A stretch of 64,000 nucleotides of DNA from Prosthecobacter sp. Lineage in GTDB: Bacteria; Verrucomicrobiota; Verrucomicrobiia; Verrucomicrobiales; Verrucomicrobiaceae. Shown piece by piece: positions 37,708-46,030 of this stretch. The notes below the pieces were generated by a model. The model did no database searches and was not told where the DNA came from. It saw only the letters and a list, made by a program, of their open reading frames with translations. Position numbers and translations under genes: made by a program. The stretch spans positions 1 to 64,000 of the forward strand of contig JAFMIR010000001.1 of assembly GCA_017853885.1 (NCBI GenBank). Direction: 5' to 3'. Position 1 is the stretch's first letter. Each line of letters starts with the position of its first letter.

Positions 37708-38378
37708 GAGATCTTCTGAAAAAGAATCTCCGGAGGGCGGGATTTCATTCCCGCCCTTTTTTCTGCGTGTGCCTTGTGCTCGCGCTAGCCCAGTGCGGTC
37801 GCAAAACCGAAACAAAACGTGTGTGGCCTCTACTCGATGCTCCACACGCGGCCTTTTGGCGACCTTCCGGCATGGAACACCAGGGCGAGGCTTTGTTGAA
37901 GAATGGGGAGATCACCACAGGCATCGGTGCTCCGATGACAGGCATCACCTTCACCGCTTGGGAAAGTCTTGGCATACCACGTGACCACTACCTCATCGAA
38001 TACGAGACCCTGCGTGCCGAAGGCGGTGACTTCTTCGGCAGCATCACTTTTCCAGTGCGAGATTCTGGTCTGACCTTCATCATGGGCGGCTGGGGTGGCG
38101 GCCTCACAGGCGTCTCGAGCATCGACGGTTTGGATGCCAGTGAAAATATGACCCGTGGCCATTTCGACTTCCAAAACCAGCGCTGGTATCGCGTGCGCGT
38201 TGAACTTCGGGACGAAACTCTCACCATCACCATCGACGAGCGACCCTTTGTGAAGGTTAGCCTCAAAGGTCGCCAAACCAGCCTGCGCTATGGAGAAATC
38301 TCAAAGTGCCTACCGCTGGGCTTCGCCAGCTATCTCACCACTGCCCACATCCGGCGTTTGATCGTGCGGGAACTTTGA
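37704..38378 (+). CDS. DUF1080/concanavalin-like lipoprotein
   Basis: A 224-residue lipoprotein (lipobox LALAQC, lipidated Cys about residue 31) with a beta-sandwich resembling the DUF1080/3-keto-disaccharide hydrolase-like fold (DHYLIEYETLRAEGGDFFGSITFPV, WYRVRVELRDETLTITIDERPF). No catalytic assignment is possible. The ATG at 37704 overlaps the PQQ-propeller stop (ATGA). The first 20 codons coincide with an intrinsic terminator, and no later start would leave a usable signal peptide, because the GTG at 37767 would leave only nine residues before the Cys. Confidence 0.75.
   Translation: MRDLLKKNLRRAGFHSRPFFCVCLVLALAQCGRKTETKRVWPLLDAPHAAFWRPSGMEHQGEALLKNGEITTGIGAPMTGITFTAWESLGIPRDHYLIEYETLRAEGGDFFGSITFPVRDSGLTFIMGGWGGGLTGVSSIDGLDASENMTRGHFDFQNQRWYRVRVELRDETLTITIDERPFVKVSLKGRQTSLRYGEISKCLPLGFASYLTTAHIRRLIVREL
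37734..37762 (+). terminator. Intrinsic terminator inside the start of the downstream ORF
   Basis: A perfect 9-bp stem AGGGCGGGA/TCCCGCCCT with a 6-nt loop is followed by six T. It lies 27 nt after the stop of the PQQ-propeller gene and within codons 11-20 of the overlapping lipoprotein gene. Confidence 0.8.
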
Positions 38379-38435
38379 AGGCGGCATGGAATGCTTGACC
38401 ATCTCCGTACCGCTTCATAGCTTCATTCATTCTTC

Positions 38436-39194
38436 ATGCCCTCCCAACACTTCAACTCAGGCCAGATCATCTTCCAAGAAGGCGAAAAATCGCATGATGC
38501 CTATTACCTCGTTCATGGCGCGGTCGAGATCAGCTTCTCCAAACCTCATGGCAAGCAGGTGTTGGGAAAAATCGGACCTGGTGAGGTGTTTGGAGAGATG
38601 GGCATGATCATGGACCGACCGCGCTCAGCGACAGCCACGGCCTTGGAGCCTACACTCGTTGAAAGCATTTCCGAAGACGAGTTTGAGTCCTACTTTCTGC
38701 AAAACCCAGATCGCCTGCGAACCTATCTTTCCACGCTTTTCGAGCGCATCCGCAAAACCGACCTGCTTCTGCAAGTCTCCGGCCATGCCTCTGTGCCTCC
38801 CCCACCGAAACCGACCGTCCAAGAGCCTGTCTTTCGCGTGCGCATCACTCCTCAGAACAACGACGGAAAACCTGCGACCATCACGAAGCTGCCTTTCCGC
38901 ATCGGCCGCACCTATTTTGACACCGGCGTGAGCGCCCTCTTCCGCAATGAATACTCTATCGAGGACCATGCTCCCTACCAACTCTCCCGCAACCACTGTG
39001 AGATCGACTTCGAAAACGGCCACTTCGTGCTGCGTGACCGCGGCAGCAAGTTGGGCACCCTTGTGAACGGCGAGCACATCAGCGTGGACAGCGGTAAAAT
39101 CAGCGCTGAGCTGCGGCTGGGCGAAAACGACATCGTCTTCGGCACCCACAGCAGCCAGCATCGCTACTCGATCTTTATTGAGGAGCTACCGTAA
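38436..39194 (+). CDS. Cyclic-nucleotide-binding / FHA domain fusion
   Basis: A 252-residue cytoplasmic protein. The N-terminal CNB domain (about 5-115) has the phosphate-binding cassette FGEMGMIMDRPRSATA with Glu54 and the cyclic-nucleotide Arg63 kept. The C-terminal FHA domain (about 130-248) has the phosphothreonine-binding hallmarks FRIGR, LSRNHCEI and GTLVNG. No output DNA-binding domain exists. It probably links a nucleotide signal to a Ser/Thr-kinase pathway. It converges on the BatD-BatE gene with 15 nt between stops. Confidence 0.9.
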   Translation: MPSQHFNSGQIIFQEGEKSHDAYYLVHGAVEISFSKPHGKQVLGKIGPGEVFGEMGMIMDRPRSATATALEPTLVESISEDEFESYFLQNPDRLRTYLSTLFERIRKTDLLLQVSGHASVPPPPKPTVQEPVFRVRITPQNNDGKPATITKLPFRIGRTYFDTGVSALFRNEYSIEDHAPYQLSRNHCEIDFENGHFVLRDRGSKLGTLVNGEHISVDSGKISAELRLGENDIVFGTHSSQHRYSIFIEELP

Positions 39195-39209
39195 GCCATC
39201 GCCGTCAGC

Positions 39210-41741
39210 TCAAGGCAGCAGTGCCTCATCCCATGGCCATAAGGGCTGGATGACTGAGCTCTCAACCCAGCCGCGCGTTGGCTCATCAGCCGCCACCGGC
39301 ACTTCAACGTAACTCCAAGCACCACGCCTCTCGATCAGACGAAGCTGACTGCCAGCCGGCAAATCGAGATTGGAAGCCGAGGTCACCGTCGCCGCGGCAT
39401 ACAAGCTGACCTCCGGCTGTGTCACGACCATCACATCCCGCACGCGCTCAGCAGGCATAGGCCGCATCGCGGCAAAGGTAGCAGAAGGAATGACGATCAA
39501 GACACCACAAAGGGCCACTAGCAGCGCGGCGAGACGCCGCCCCGCGTTCAGCGCTGACGCACGTCCCACCCACACGCGCCATGCCAACGCCAGCACGATG
39601 AGCCAACCGCCAGCCGCAGCGAGCAGCGCCCACTGGTTTCCTGCCAACTTGAGACTCCACAGCGCCACAGGCGAATGCCGCTCTAAGGTGAAGAAGCGCA
39701 GACGTTCATCGAGAAGACGGAGATTCTGCTGCAGCTCCGTGTTTGCAGGATCGAGGAGCGCAGCACGCTGATACCACAACGCGGCTCGACCCATGTCATC
39801 CTGCTTAAACCGCGCGTGACCCAAGATGGTGAAGACCTCCGCGCTGAGAGGCGGTGGTGACAGCTTCAAGATCCGCTCAGCCGCATACTGCGCTTTCGTG
39901 AACTTCCCTTGCATCAGGGACTCTCGTGCCTGTTGATAAAGGTTTGCAGCCTCATCCGTAGCGGCGGCCTGAAGCGATCCCGAGGTGAAGGCCAACACAA
40001 GCAGAACCGCGGTGGCTTGGAGCAACCGCCGCAGGCTGCCGAGGATGCTACGACGCTCGGAAAGGGTAAGCACTTGAGCGCTGTCGGCCGTGAAATTCTG
40101 CGCCTCATAACGTGCTATGACCGCTCGCGAAGCCTCATCCATTTCATTCTTCCCCTCATGTGCCCGCTGGATGAACCACGCCGCACGCTGGAGGAAGGTG
40201 CGGTCATCGAGGCCACCTTCCTCGAGGCCGGCCCAAAGCTTCAAAAGCTCTCCCCGAAGCCCACTCGCGAGCTTTTCACGGCGTTGACGCATCCAAGCGG
40301 CAAAGGTGGCAAATGACAGCACCAGCAATGGGATACCCTGTGCGGCCCAGAACCGACTGCTGGCCAGCACCGAGGTTGGCGGCACTGCCGAGAGCCAGCG
40401 TGGCTGTTCCGGCACGCGGATCACGATATCTTGCAGGTTGGGGCGGGGCTGCATCACGGGTGGCGGCTTGGCTGCCTCTGCGCTGGCTGCAGCGCCGGAT
40501 CCGCCTTCGGCTGCGGGTGCCGTGCCAGGCTTCACATTCAGCGCCACGGGTGCCGTGCTGACGCTGACATACTTCTTCTGCGAAGGACTGAAAAATGTGA
40601 GCTCGAAGGGCGGAAGCTGCACATGCTGCTTTTCCGGAACAAATACCTGAGAGAACCCGATGCGCCGTGGGCTGCCAGGCGGCAGGAAGGCCGCCAGCTG
40701 ATTGGGATCCTGCGGACCATCGACATTGTATCGCCGCGGCGGGTAGGGTCGCCAGCCCTCGGGTTGTGTCAGGGCGGGCGCATTGATGGCATCAAAATTG
40801 CCAATCCCCTCAACGACCAACTCAACCGCCAGTGGATCTCCCACCGCCAACTCCGTCGGCGAGGCGGAGGCTTGGATGCTGAAATCACCTACGGCTCCCG
40901 TGAAGCTGGTTGGCCTCCCTTCCGTAGGCAGCGGCAGTGCCTTCACCTTGACCTCCTGACTCTTCACCACCTGCTTTCGCGGTTCGCCCATGCCCATCAT
41001 CGCGCCAAAAGGAAAACCAGGCATCCGCTGCCGCTCATCCATGACCTCATAAACCAACTCCACACTGGCTGGCCCTACCTTCAAGTCACCTACCTGCAAA
41101 GGCGAAAGCGTTGTGCGATACGTATAAACCACATAGCCAACGCCATTGATGACCGTCTCACTCTGATCTGCGTTTTGCGGAAAACGAGCCACTGCAAAAT
41201 CACTCTTCGTCAAATCAATGAGACCGACGCGGCGCAGAGCCACGCGGCGTGGAATGTACAAGCTGGCGCTCAACGATACAACCTCGCCTTGATACAACTC
41301 CGTCTTTCCCACCTCGATCTGGAAGAGCGGCGTGCTCAACTCATCACCCTGCGGCACAGCCGGACTCGCCGGAGCTTCCGTGACCACGAATTTCACCTCA
41401 TTCGTCTTCATCGCCTGACCGTCGATCAGTAGATCCTGCGGCGGAAGGGTGTACTCGCCCGGCTCCGTGCCGGCAATCTGCCAGCTAAAGCTCATCGATA
41501 CACGCGGCACACCGTTCTGCACGACAACGTTTTGCGATTGCTGGAAAGCAGGACTCGCACGGATCTGCGATGGAAGGCGGAGCTGCGGTATGGCCTGCAA
41601 CTCACCCCCCTCCACTGTGATCACATAATTCACCCCTTGGTTCGTCTGGGCGGTGGCAGGCTGCACATAGGCCCGCACCGTAGCGGCCGCCGCCGAAAGC
41701 GAGAAACCCAACAAAACAGCGATGAGGTGGCGGAAAGGCAT
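39210..41741 (-). CDS. BatD-BatE fusion protein (aerotolerance)
   Basis: An 843-residue membrane-anchored protein. Residues 1-480 are BatD-like (signal peptide, QATAQTNQGVNYVITVEGG start, repeated beta-sandwich domains and a membrane helix near PLLVLSFATFAAWMRQ). Residues about 560-620 contain a helical region and a hydrophobic segment. Residues 600-680 hold TPR repeats as in BatE (AANLYQQARESLMQGKFTKAQYA), followed by two membrane helices near 700-760 and a C-terminal SH3-like domain (VSLYAAATVTSASNLDLPAGSQLRLIERRGAWSYVEV). Fusing BatD with BatE is unusual. It is 59 nt downstream of the BatC-like gene. Confidence 0.85.
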   Translation of the reverse strand: MPFRHLIAVLLGFSLSAAAATVRAYVQPATAQTNQGVNYVITVEGGELQAIPQLRLPSQIRASPAFQQSQNVVVQNGVPRVSMSFSWQIAGTEPGEYTLPPQDLLIDGQAMKTNEVKFVVTEAPASPAVPQGDELSTPLFQIEVGKTELYQGEVVSLSASLYIPRRVALRRVGLIDLTKSDFAVARFPQNADQSETVINGVGYVVYTYRTTLSPLQVGDLKVGPASVELVYEVMDERQRMPGFPFGAMMGMGEPRKQVVKSQEVKVKALPLPTEGRPTSFTGAVGDFSIQASASPTELAVGDPLAVELVVEGIGNFDAINAPALTQPEGWRPYPPRRYNVDGPQDPNQLAAFLPPGSPRRIGFSQVFVPEKQHVQLPPFELTFFSPSQKKYVSVSTAPVALNVKPGTAPAAEGGSGAAASAEAAKPPPVMQPRPNLQDIVIRVPEQPRWLSAVPPTSVLASSRFWAAQGIPLLVLSFATFAAWMRQRREKLASGLRGELLKLWAGLEEGGLDDRTFLQRAAWFIQRAHEGKNEMDEASRAVIARYEAQNFTADSAQVLTLSERRSILGSLRRLLQATAVLLVLAFTSGSLQAAATDEAANLYQQARESLMQGKFTKAQYAAERILKLSPPPLSAEVFTILGHARFKQDDMGRAALWYQRAALLDPANTELQQNLRLLDERLRFFTLERHSPVALWSLKLAGNQWALLAAAGGWLIVLALAWRVWVGRASALNAGRRLAALLVALCGVLIVIPSATFAAMRPMPAERVRDVMVVTQPEVSLYAAATVTSASNLDLPAGSQLRLIERRGAWSYVEVPVAADEPTRGWVESSVIQPLWPWDEALLP

Positions 41742-41800
41742 TCGAGGGAAATAGCTGAGGGATGAATCTTAGATCTTTTCGTTTGGCTCTTTTTTTCAAT

Positions 41801-42862
41801 TCACCAGTCCTTCTTATTGGGCGGTGGGATGTTCTGGCGGTTGCCCATCGGAATGCCGGTGATCTCGTCCATGTATTGCCGAAGCAGCCCCTCGGCTTCG
41901 CCCGGAGTGTACCCGGTGGCGGCGTTACGGCGGCCCTGACGCTCAGCCTCTCGACCTTCCTTCTTCTCCCCACCAGTCACTTCTTGGCGCTTCGACTCGC
42001 CGTCCTTACCTGCGCTCTCTTTCTCCTCGCCTTCGCCACCTTGACCGGGGGAGTCTTTTTTCTCCCCATCACGGCCTCCCGCAGCTTGGAGACGGCCTTG
42101 GGGCAGATTCTTGGCATCCTTGCCGCCAATGCCGTCGTCGTTGCCCTTCTTCTCGCCGGTCTGCTTGGACTTCTGCGCCTGACCATCAGGTGAATCCCCA
42201 CTTGGCTGGCCTTCCTTCCCTTCGGCTCCCTCCTGACCTTCACTCTGCTGCCCCTGCTGACCTTGATCGCCATTCTCGCCTTTCTGCCCCTTCTGTCCTT
42301 GCTGCTGCTTTTGCATGGCATCGAGCGACTTGCGCAACTCCTCCAGCATACGCGCCACGTGATCACGGTTTTCTCGCAGCTCTTTTTGGTTCGGTTCGAG
42401 CTCCATCGCAGCATCGAAATGCTTCAAGGCATCCATCCAACGCTGCAGCGTGATCTTTGGCTGCTTCGCCAGCCCGCGAGCCCCCTGATCATAGAGCGTG
42501 TGACCCAGCCCCTGGTGCGCCCGCGTGCGCAGCCCCTTGTCACCCGTGTGCAGCGCATCGCTGAAGTGCCGCACAGAGCCATCATAATCCGTCAGTTGAT
42601 GCTCGGACAAAGCGAGCCCGTAGTGCAGCTCCGGCCGTGCAGCAGCCGGATAGTTTCCACTTTCCAACAGTTTGCCATAAAGATCACGCGCCCTTTCATA
42701 ATCCTTCTGCTCCAGCGCCTCGTGCGCCTCCTCCGGAGAGGGGCCCCGCTGGCGTAGTAAGGCAGCCAAGGAACGGCCTGAAGCATCTGCTGCCATGAAC
42801 AGCAGCCAGCCTGCCACCCAGGCTGGGCAGGCCAATCGAATGATCCGACGATGAAAAATCAT
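41801..42862 (-). CDS. BatC-like TPR protein with low-complexity tail
   Basis: A protein of about 353 residues starting at the ATG at 42862, with an N-terminal signal or anchor (about 10-28). TPR repeats fill about 45-180 (YERARDLYGKLLESGNYPAAAR and similar units). Residues about 190-320 are a glycine-, glutamine- and lysine-rich low-complexity region with GQKGQKG- and GQQGQQ-type repeats. The C-terminal end has a conserved-looking GEAEGLLRQYMDEITG motif and a NIPPPNKKDW tail, which is typical of the BatC/BatB C-terminus in Bacteroidetes-type bat operons. It sits between the unknown secreted protein and the BatD-BatE fusion. Confidence 0.82.
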   Translation of the reverse strand: MIFHRRIIRLACPAWVAGWLLFMAADASGRSLAALLRQRGPSPEEAHEALEQKDYERARDLYGKLLESGNYPAAARPELHYGLALSEHQLTDYDGSVRHFSDALHTGDKGLRTRAHQGLGHTLYDQGARGLAKQPKITLQRWMDALKHFDAAMELEPNQKELRENRDHVARMLEELRKSLDAMQKQQQGQKGQKGENGDQGQQGQQSEGQEGAEGKEGQPSGDSPDGQAQKSKQTGEKKGNDDGIGGKDAKNLPQGRLQAAGGRDGEKKDSPGQGGEGEEKESAGKDGESKRQEVTGGEKKEGREAERQGRRNAATGYTPGEAEGLLRQYMDEITGIPMGNRQNIPPPNKKDW

Positions 42863-42988
42863 GCGCTTATCAAAGCCTTGAACTCGCACGCTGTCGAGAG
42901 AATGCCTTGCCAGCCTCCTAAACCCCTTGCCAGAGGCTGAGGCTAACCGAAAGTTGCCCGAAGGATTAATATCCGGCTGATAAAAAGT

Positions 42989-44569
42989 CTAGAATTGCGA
43001 TGCCTTCTTGGCAGTAGCTGCCTTTCGCTCGGCGGCCTGTTTTTCTGCCGCCACTTTTAAGGCAGCCAGTTTGGCATTCACCATCGGGCGCATTTGAATC
43101 GAGTAGTGGTAGATGCGTTTCAGTTCCCGTTTGCCACCTGAGGGCTCATACATCACCAGCGTGCCTCCCTCCGCATCCTCGTGCAGGTAACGGCTTTTCC
43201 CCCATTCTCCGGGCTGATCGATGAATTCTCCGTAGCGCGCCGTGAGATCGCCCATCACGGCATCAAGATGCCCGGCCGTGTCTCTCGTGGGTTCAATCTC
43301 CATGGCGTAGAATTGATCGTCAATGAACCACGCCGTGTACCGCCCAACAGGCGTGGCGTAGCTCCAGTAATCAAAGTCCGGCGCAACGGGGATGCCCGTG
43401 GTCTTGACAAACTCTTCATAAAGCCCCTCGCTCCCGGCAAAACGACGCGTGGCCAAGTTGATGCCGATGCGTTCGGCGTTGTGATCGGTGATCTGCTGAA
43501 CCTGCAGCGTGAGCACCGCGGGCCACAGGTCGGCCTTGATCGTTCTAGCGACGGTGTTGGCGCTGGCAGGATGAGATCCATAAAACAGGGCCATATCCAC
43601 TGTGGGTCGGCTACTGATGAAAGATTCAGCGTCGCGATGCAGCAGGAAGGGCATAAGAAGGCGAGAGGTCTCATCAAAAGACGTGCCCCATCGCGCACAG
43701 CGAAAACCGGCATGGGTTGTGAGCATCGGCTTGTCTTTTTGTAGGGCCTTGACGAGGCGGGCGGTGAGGGCTTGGCGGCACTCGTTTTGAATTTGAAGCA
43801 CTCGGTCCGTCCATTTCGGCTGGGTGGCATAGAGGGTCGTGGTCGCCGCAGGTTCGATGTCACGTTGCAGCACCAGTTTGACCAAGTCCGCGAAAATGGC
43901 CACATCGCGGGACTCCTCGAGGTCCTGCATGGTATTGTTGCTCAGCGCCAGGTCCCAGTAGCGCAGCACCTCCACCTTCGCCTTCTCGCCGTCAAACATC
44001 ATGCGGGGGAAATTCCAGCCATAGTCGGTCTTTTTCACGCGTGAGAGACCACCCCCATAGTTGTAAGTGTAGAGACACTCGGTGGTCCATAGCTCCCATT
44101 GATCATTTTCGTCCCCGATGAAGCAGAGAATCTTTTCACCCGGGAGTCCATGCAGGTCCTCGAGCAGCTTCGTGATCCAAACGAACTGTTCCGGCGTCAT
44201 TTGATCCGCAGGCAGGCCGATGCCAGGCGCAAACAACATCGTGGCGCGCCGCTCTGTCATGAGCCCTCCACCGATGAAGCCAAGAACACGCTCCTGCCAA
44301 ACTCCTGCATCGTCAGCATCGGCGAACAAACCTCCCTTCATCGAATCCATGATTTGGCGGACCGGTGCAGAGGGCTTGATGCTGCCAACGGCCGTGTTCC
44401 AGTGATTGTTGATGCCAATGAGCCATTCCACGGGAGCCTCCTCTGCAGCAGCCAATGGACCGCTGAAAACGATGACCATGCCCAAGCCTCGGATTGCAAA
44501 GCGGCACGAGGACTCAAATCCTTTGGCAACGAAGAGACTGAAACGAGGCAGAAGAGGGTTCCGAATCAT
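42989..44569 (-). CDS. Secreted protein of unknown family inside the bat cluster
   Basis: A protein of about 526 residues. A signal-like segment ends near PLAAAEEAP. The mature part has conserved-looking aromatic-rich stretches (WLIGINNHWNTAVGS, YTYNYGGGLSRVKKTDYGWNFPR, TAWFIDDQFYAMEI) and a basic C-terminal coil (AAEKQAAERKAATAKK). No known catalytic motif or family is recognised. The start is uncertain: ATGs at 44626, 44569 and 44479 are all in frame and none has a clear Shine-Dalgarno sequence; 44569 leaves a long n-region. It separates the VWA gene from the BatC-like gene. Confidence 0.7.
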   Translation of the reverse strand: MIRNPLLPRFSLFVAKGFESSCRFAIRGLGMVIVFSGPLAAAEEAPVEWLIGINNHWNTAVGSIKPSAPVRQIMDSMKGGLFADADDAGVWQERVLGFIGGGLMTERRATMLFAPGIGLPADQMTPEQFVWITKLLEDLHGLPGEKILCFIGDENDQWELWTTECLYTYNYGGGLSRVKKTDYGWNFPRMMFDGEKAKVEVLRYWDLALSNNTMQDLEESRDVAIFADLVKLVLQRDIEPAATTTLYATQPKWTDRVLQIQNECRQALTARLVKALQKDKPMLTTHAGFRCARWGTSFDETSRLLMPFLLHRDAESFISSRPTVDMALFYGSHPASANTVARTIKADLWPAVLTLQVQQITDHNAERIGINLATRRFAGSEGLYEEFVKTTGIPVAPDFDYWSYATPVGRYTAWFIDDQFYAMEIEPTRDTAGHLDAVMGDLTARYGEFIDQPGEWGKSRYLHEDAEGGTLVMYEPSGGKRELKRIYHYSIQMRPMVNAKLAALKVAAEKQAAERKAATAKKASQF

Positions 44570-44853
44570 GGCGGTGGTCGTAAACGCACAGACGAATCTG
44601 CATCCTGTCGAAAGCTTCAGTGACATTCAAGATTAGTCATAGAAACAAAAACGTCGGCAACAGCTTCAGGATTGATACACTTGAGAAAGGGGTGGCATTG
44701 ATGTGTTCATAGCGAAGTCTTTCCCAAAAAGATTTTCTATTCCGGCGACACTTGCCAGATTTTCATCTTCCCAACAATGCATCTCAATTATCGGCTAGAT
44801 AACTGCCAAATGCAGCTTCCAGGTTCTCAAAAGCCCTGCGTTTGATGCTCGAG

Positions 44854-45888
44854 TCAGGCGGCTACCAGAATGCTTCCGCGCGAGGACTTGCTACGCGGGA
44901 GCGAGCTGAGAACCCAGGCGATCACGAGCCAAAGGATGGCGAAGCTGAGTGGCCATGCAAAACGTTCAATCGGTTTGGATAGGCTGCGCGTGGCATTCTC
45001 CTGCTCTCGCAGGCGGGCAATGATCGGGGCGATGGCGTCACGACTCAGCGGCTGCGTGCCCAGTTTGATGAACCGACCACCCGTGGCGCTGGCCAGTTGC
45101 TGCAACACGCCCTTTTCGAGTTTTGACCGTACGACGTTGTTGTTCTCATCACGAATGTAATCCCCTGGCACGTTCGGATCCGGTATCAACGTGCCGCCCT
45201 CCGTTCCCACGCCCACGGTGATAACGGAAACCTGTGCCTCGGTGAGCTTTTGAATGGCGCTGGTGAGGCTAGCATCGGCATCACCACCATCGGAGAAGAT
45301 AATGAGGACAAAATTGCTTTTGGGCAGTGGCTTGATCGCACGCAGGGTAATGTCGAGCAAGTCCCCCAGATTGCTGCCGCCCCACTCGATCACGGTATGG
45401 TCAAAGGATTGCAGCGATTCGAGGATGGCCTCGTGGTCCGTCGTGAGGGGAGCCTGGAGGTAGGCACGCCCGGCGAAGGCCAGCAGACCAATGCGCTCCC
45501 CTTTGAGCTCCATGATCAAATCATGCGCCGCCAGCTTTTCACGCGTCAGACGGTCCGGCGCCACATCTCGAGCCAGCATGGAGCGGGAGGTGTCGAGCGC
45601 GATGAAGATATTCCTTCCCTTATCCGGTCGCTCGATGTTTTCCGTGCCCCACTGCGGTCGAGCGGCAGCGATGACAAGACAGGCCATGGCGAGCAGATAA
45701 AAAGACCAAATGGCCCAGGACAGTCCGCTGGACACGCCAGTAACAAGGACGGAGCGGAGGCGTGATGCGGTGAAAGCCTGAATAGCCTTCGAAGCACGCG
45801 TATCTAGCCACAGTTTGAACAACAGCAGCGTCGGCACCAGCAGCAGAAGCCAGAGAAGCTTTTCGTGGGCAAATTGGACGGTGGGCAT
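44854..45888 (-). CDS. BatA/BatB-type VWA membrane protein
   Basis: A protein of about 344 residues with N-terminal membrane helices (LLWLLLLVPTLLLFKLW and the IWSFYLLAMACLVIAA segment), a von Willebrand A domain (about 75-270) with complete MIDAS motif DTSRS, and a C-terminal helix (WPLSFAILWLVIAWVL). BatA/BatB proteins form membrane complexes implicated in stress tolerance. The start at 45888 (MPTVQFAHEKLL) is preferred over the frame beginning at 45933. No moxR, DUF58 or second VWA gene is present upstream, where a divergent gene begins. Confidence 0.88.
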   Translation of the reverse strand: MPTVQFAHEKLLWLLLLVPTLLLFKLWLDTRASKAIQAFTASRLRSVLVTGVSSGLSWAIWSFYLLAMACLVIAAARPQWGTENIERPDKGRNIFIALDTSRSMLARDVAPDRLTREKLAAHDLIMELKGERIGLLAFAGRAYLQAPLTTDHEAILESLQSFDHTVIEWGGSNLGDLLDITLRAIKPLPKSNFVLIIFSDGGDADASLTSAIQKLTEAQVSVITVGVGTEGGTLIPDPNVPGDYIRDENNNVVRSKLEKGVLQQLASATGGRFIKLGTQPLSRDAIAPIIARLREQENATRSLSKPIERFAWPLSFAILWLVIAWVLSSLPRSKSSRGSILVAA

Positions 45889-46030
45889 CAGCGGCAAAGG
45901 GAATCGGGAGACAACAACCCGTTGGGTAACCAAGCGTCGTTCCTGCGTGGTGTCGAGGAAATGCCTGCTTTCAGGTGAGGTTCCACCTTTTTTGTCGTAT
46001 CAGGTTTATCCTCCATCCCATCATACCGCC

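Noticed and set aside
44627-44853. Intergenic region in the bat cluster checked for an RNA gene, promoter or repeat
   Set aside because: No stable hairpin, tRNA-like fold, repeat or clear -10/-35 pair was found by eye.
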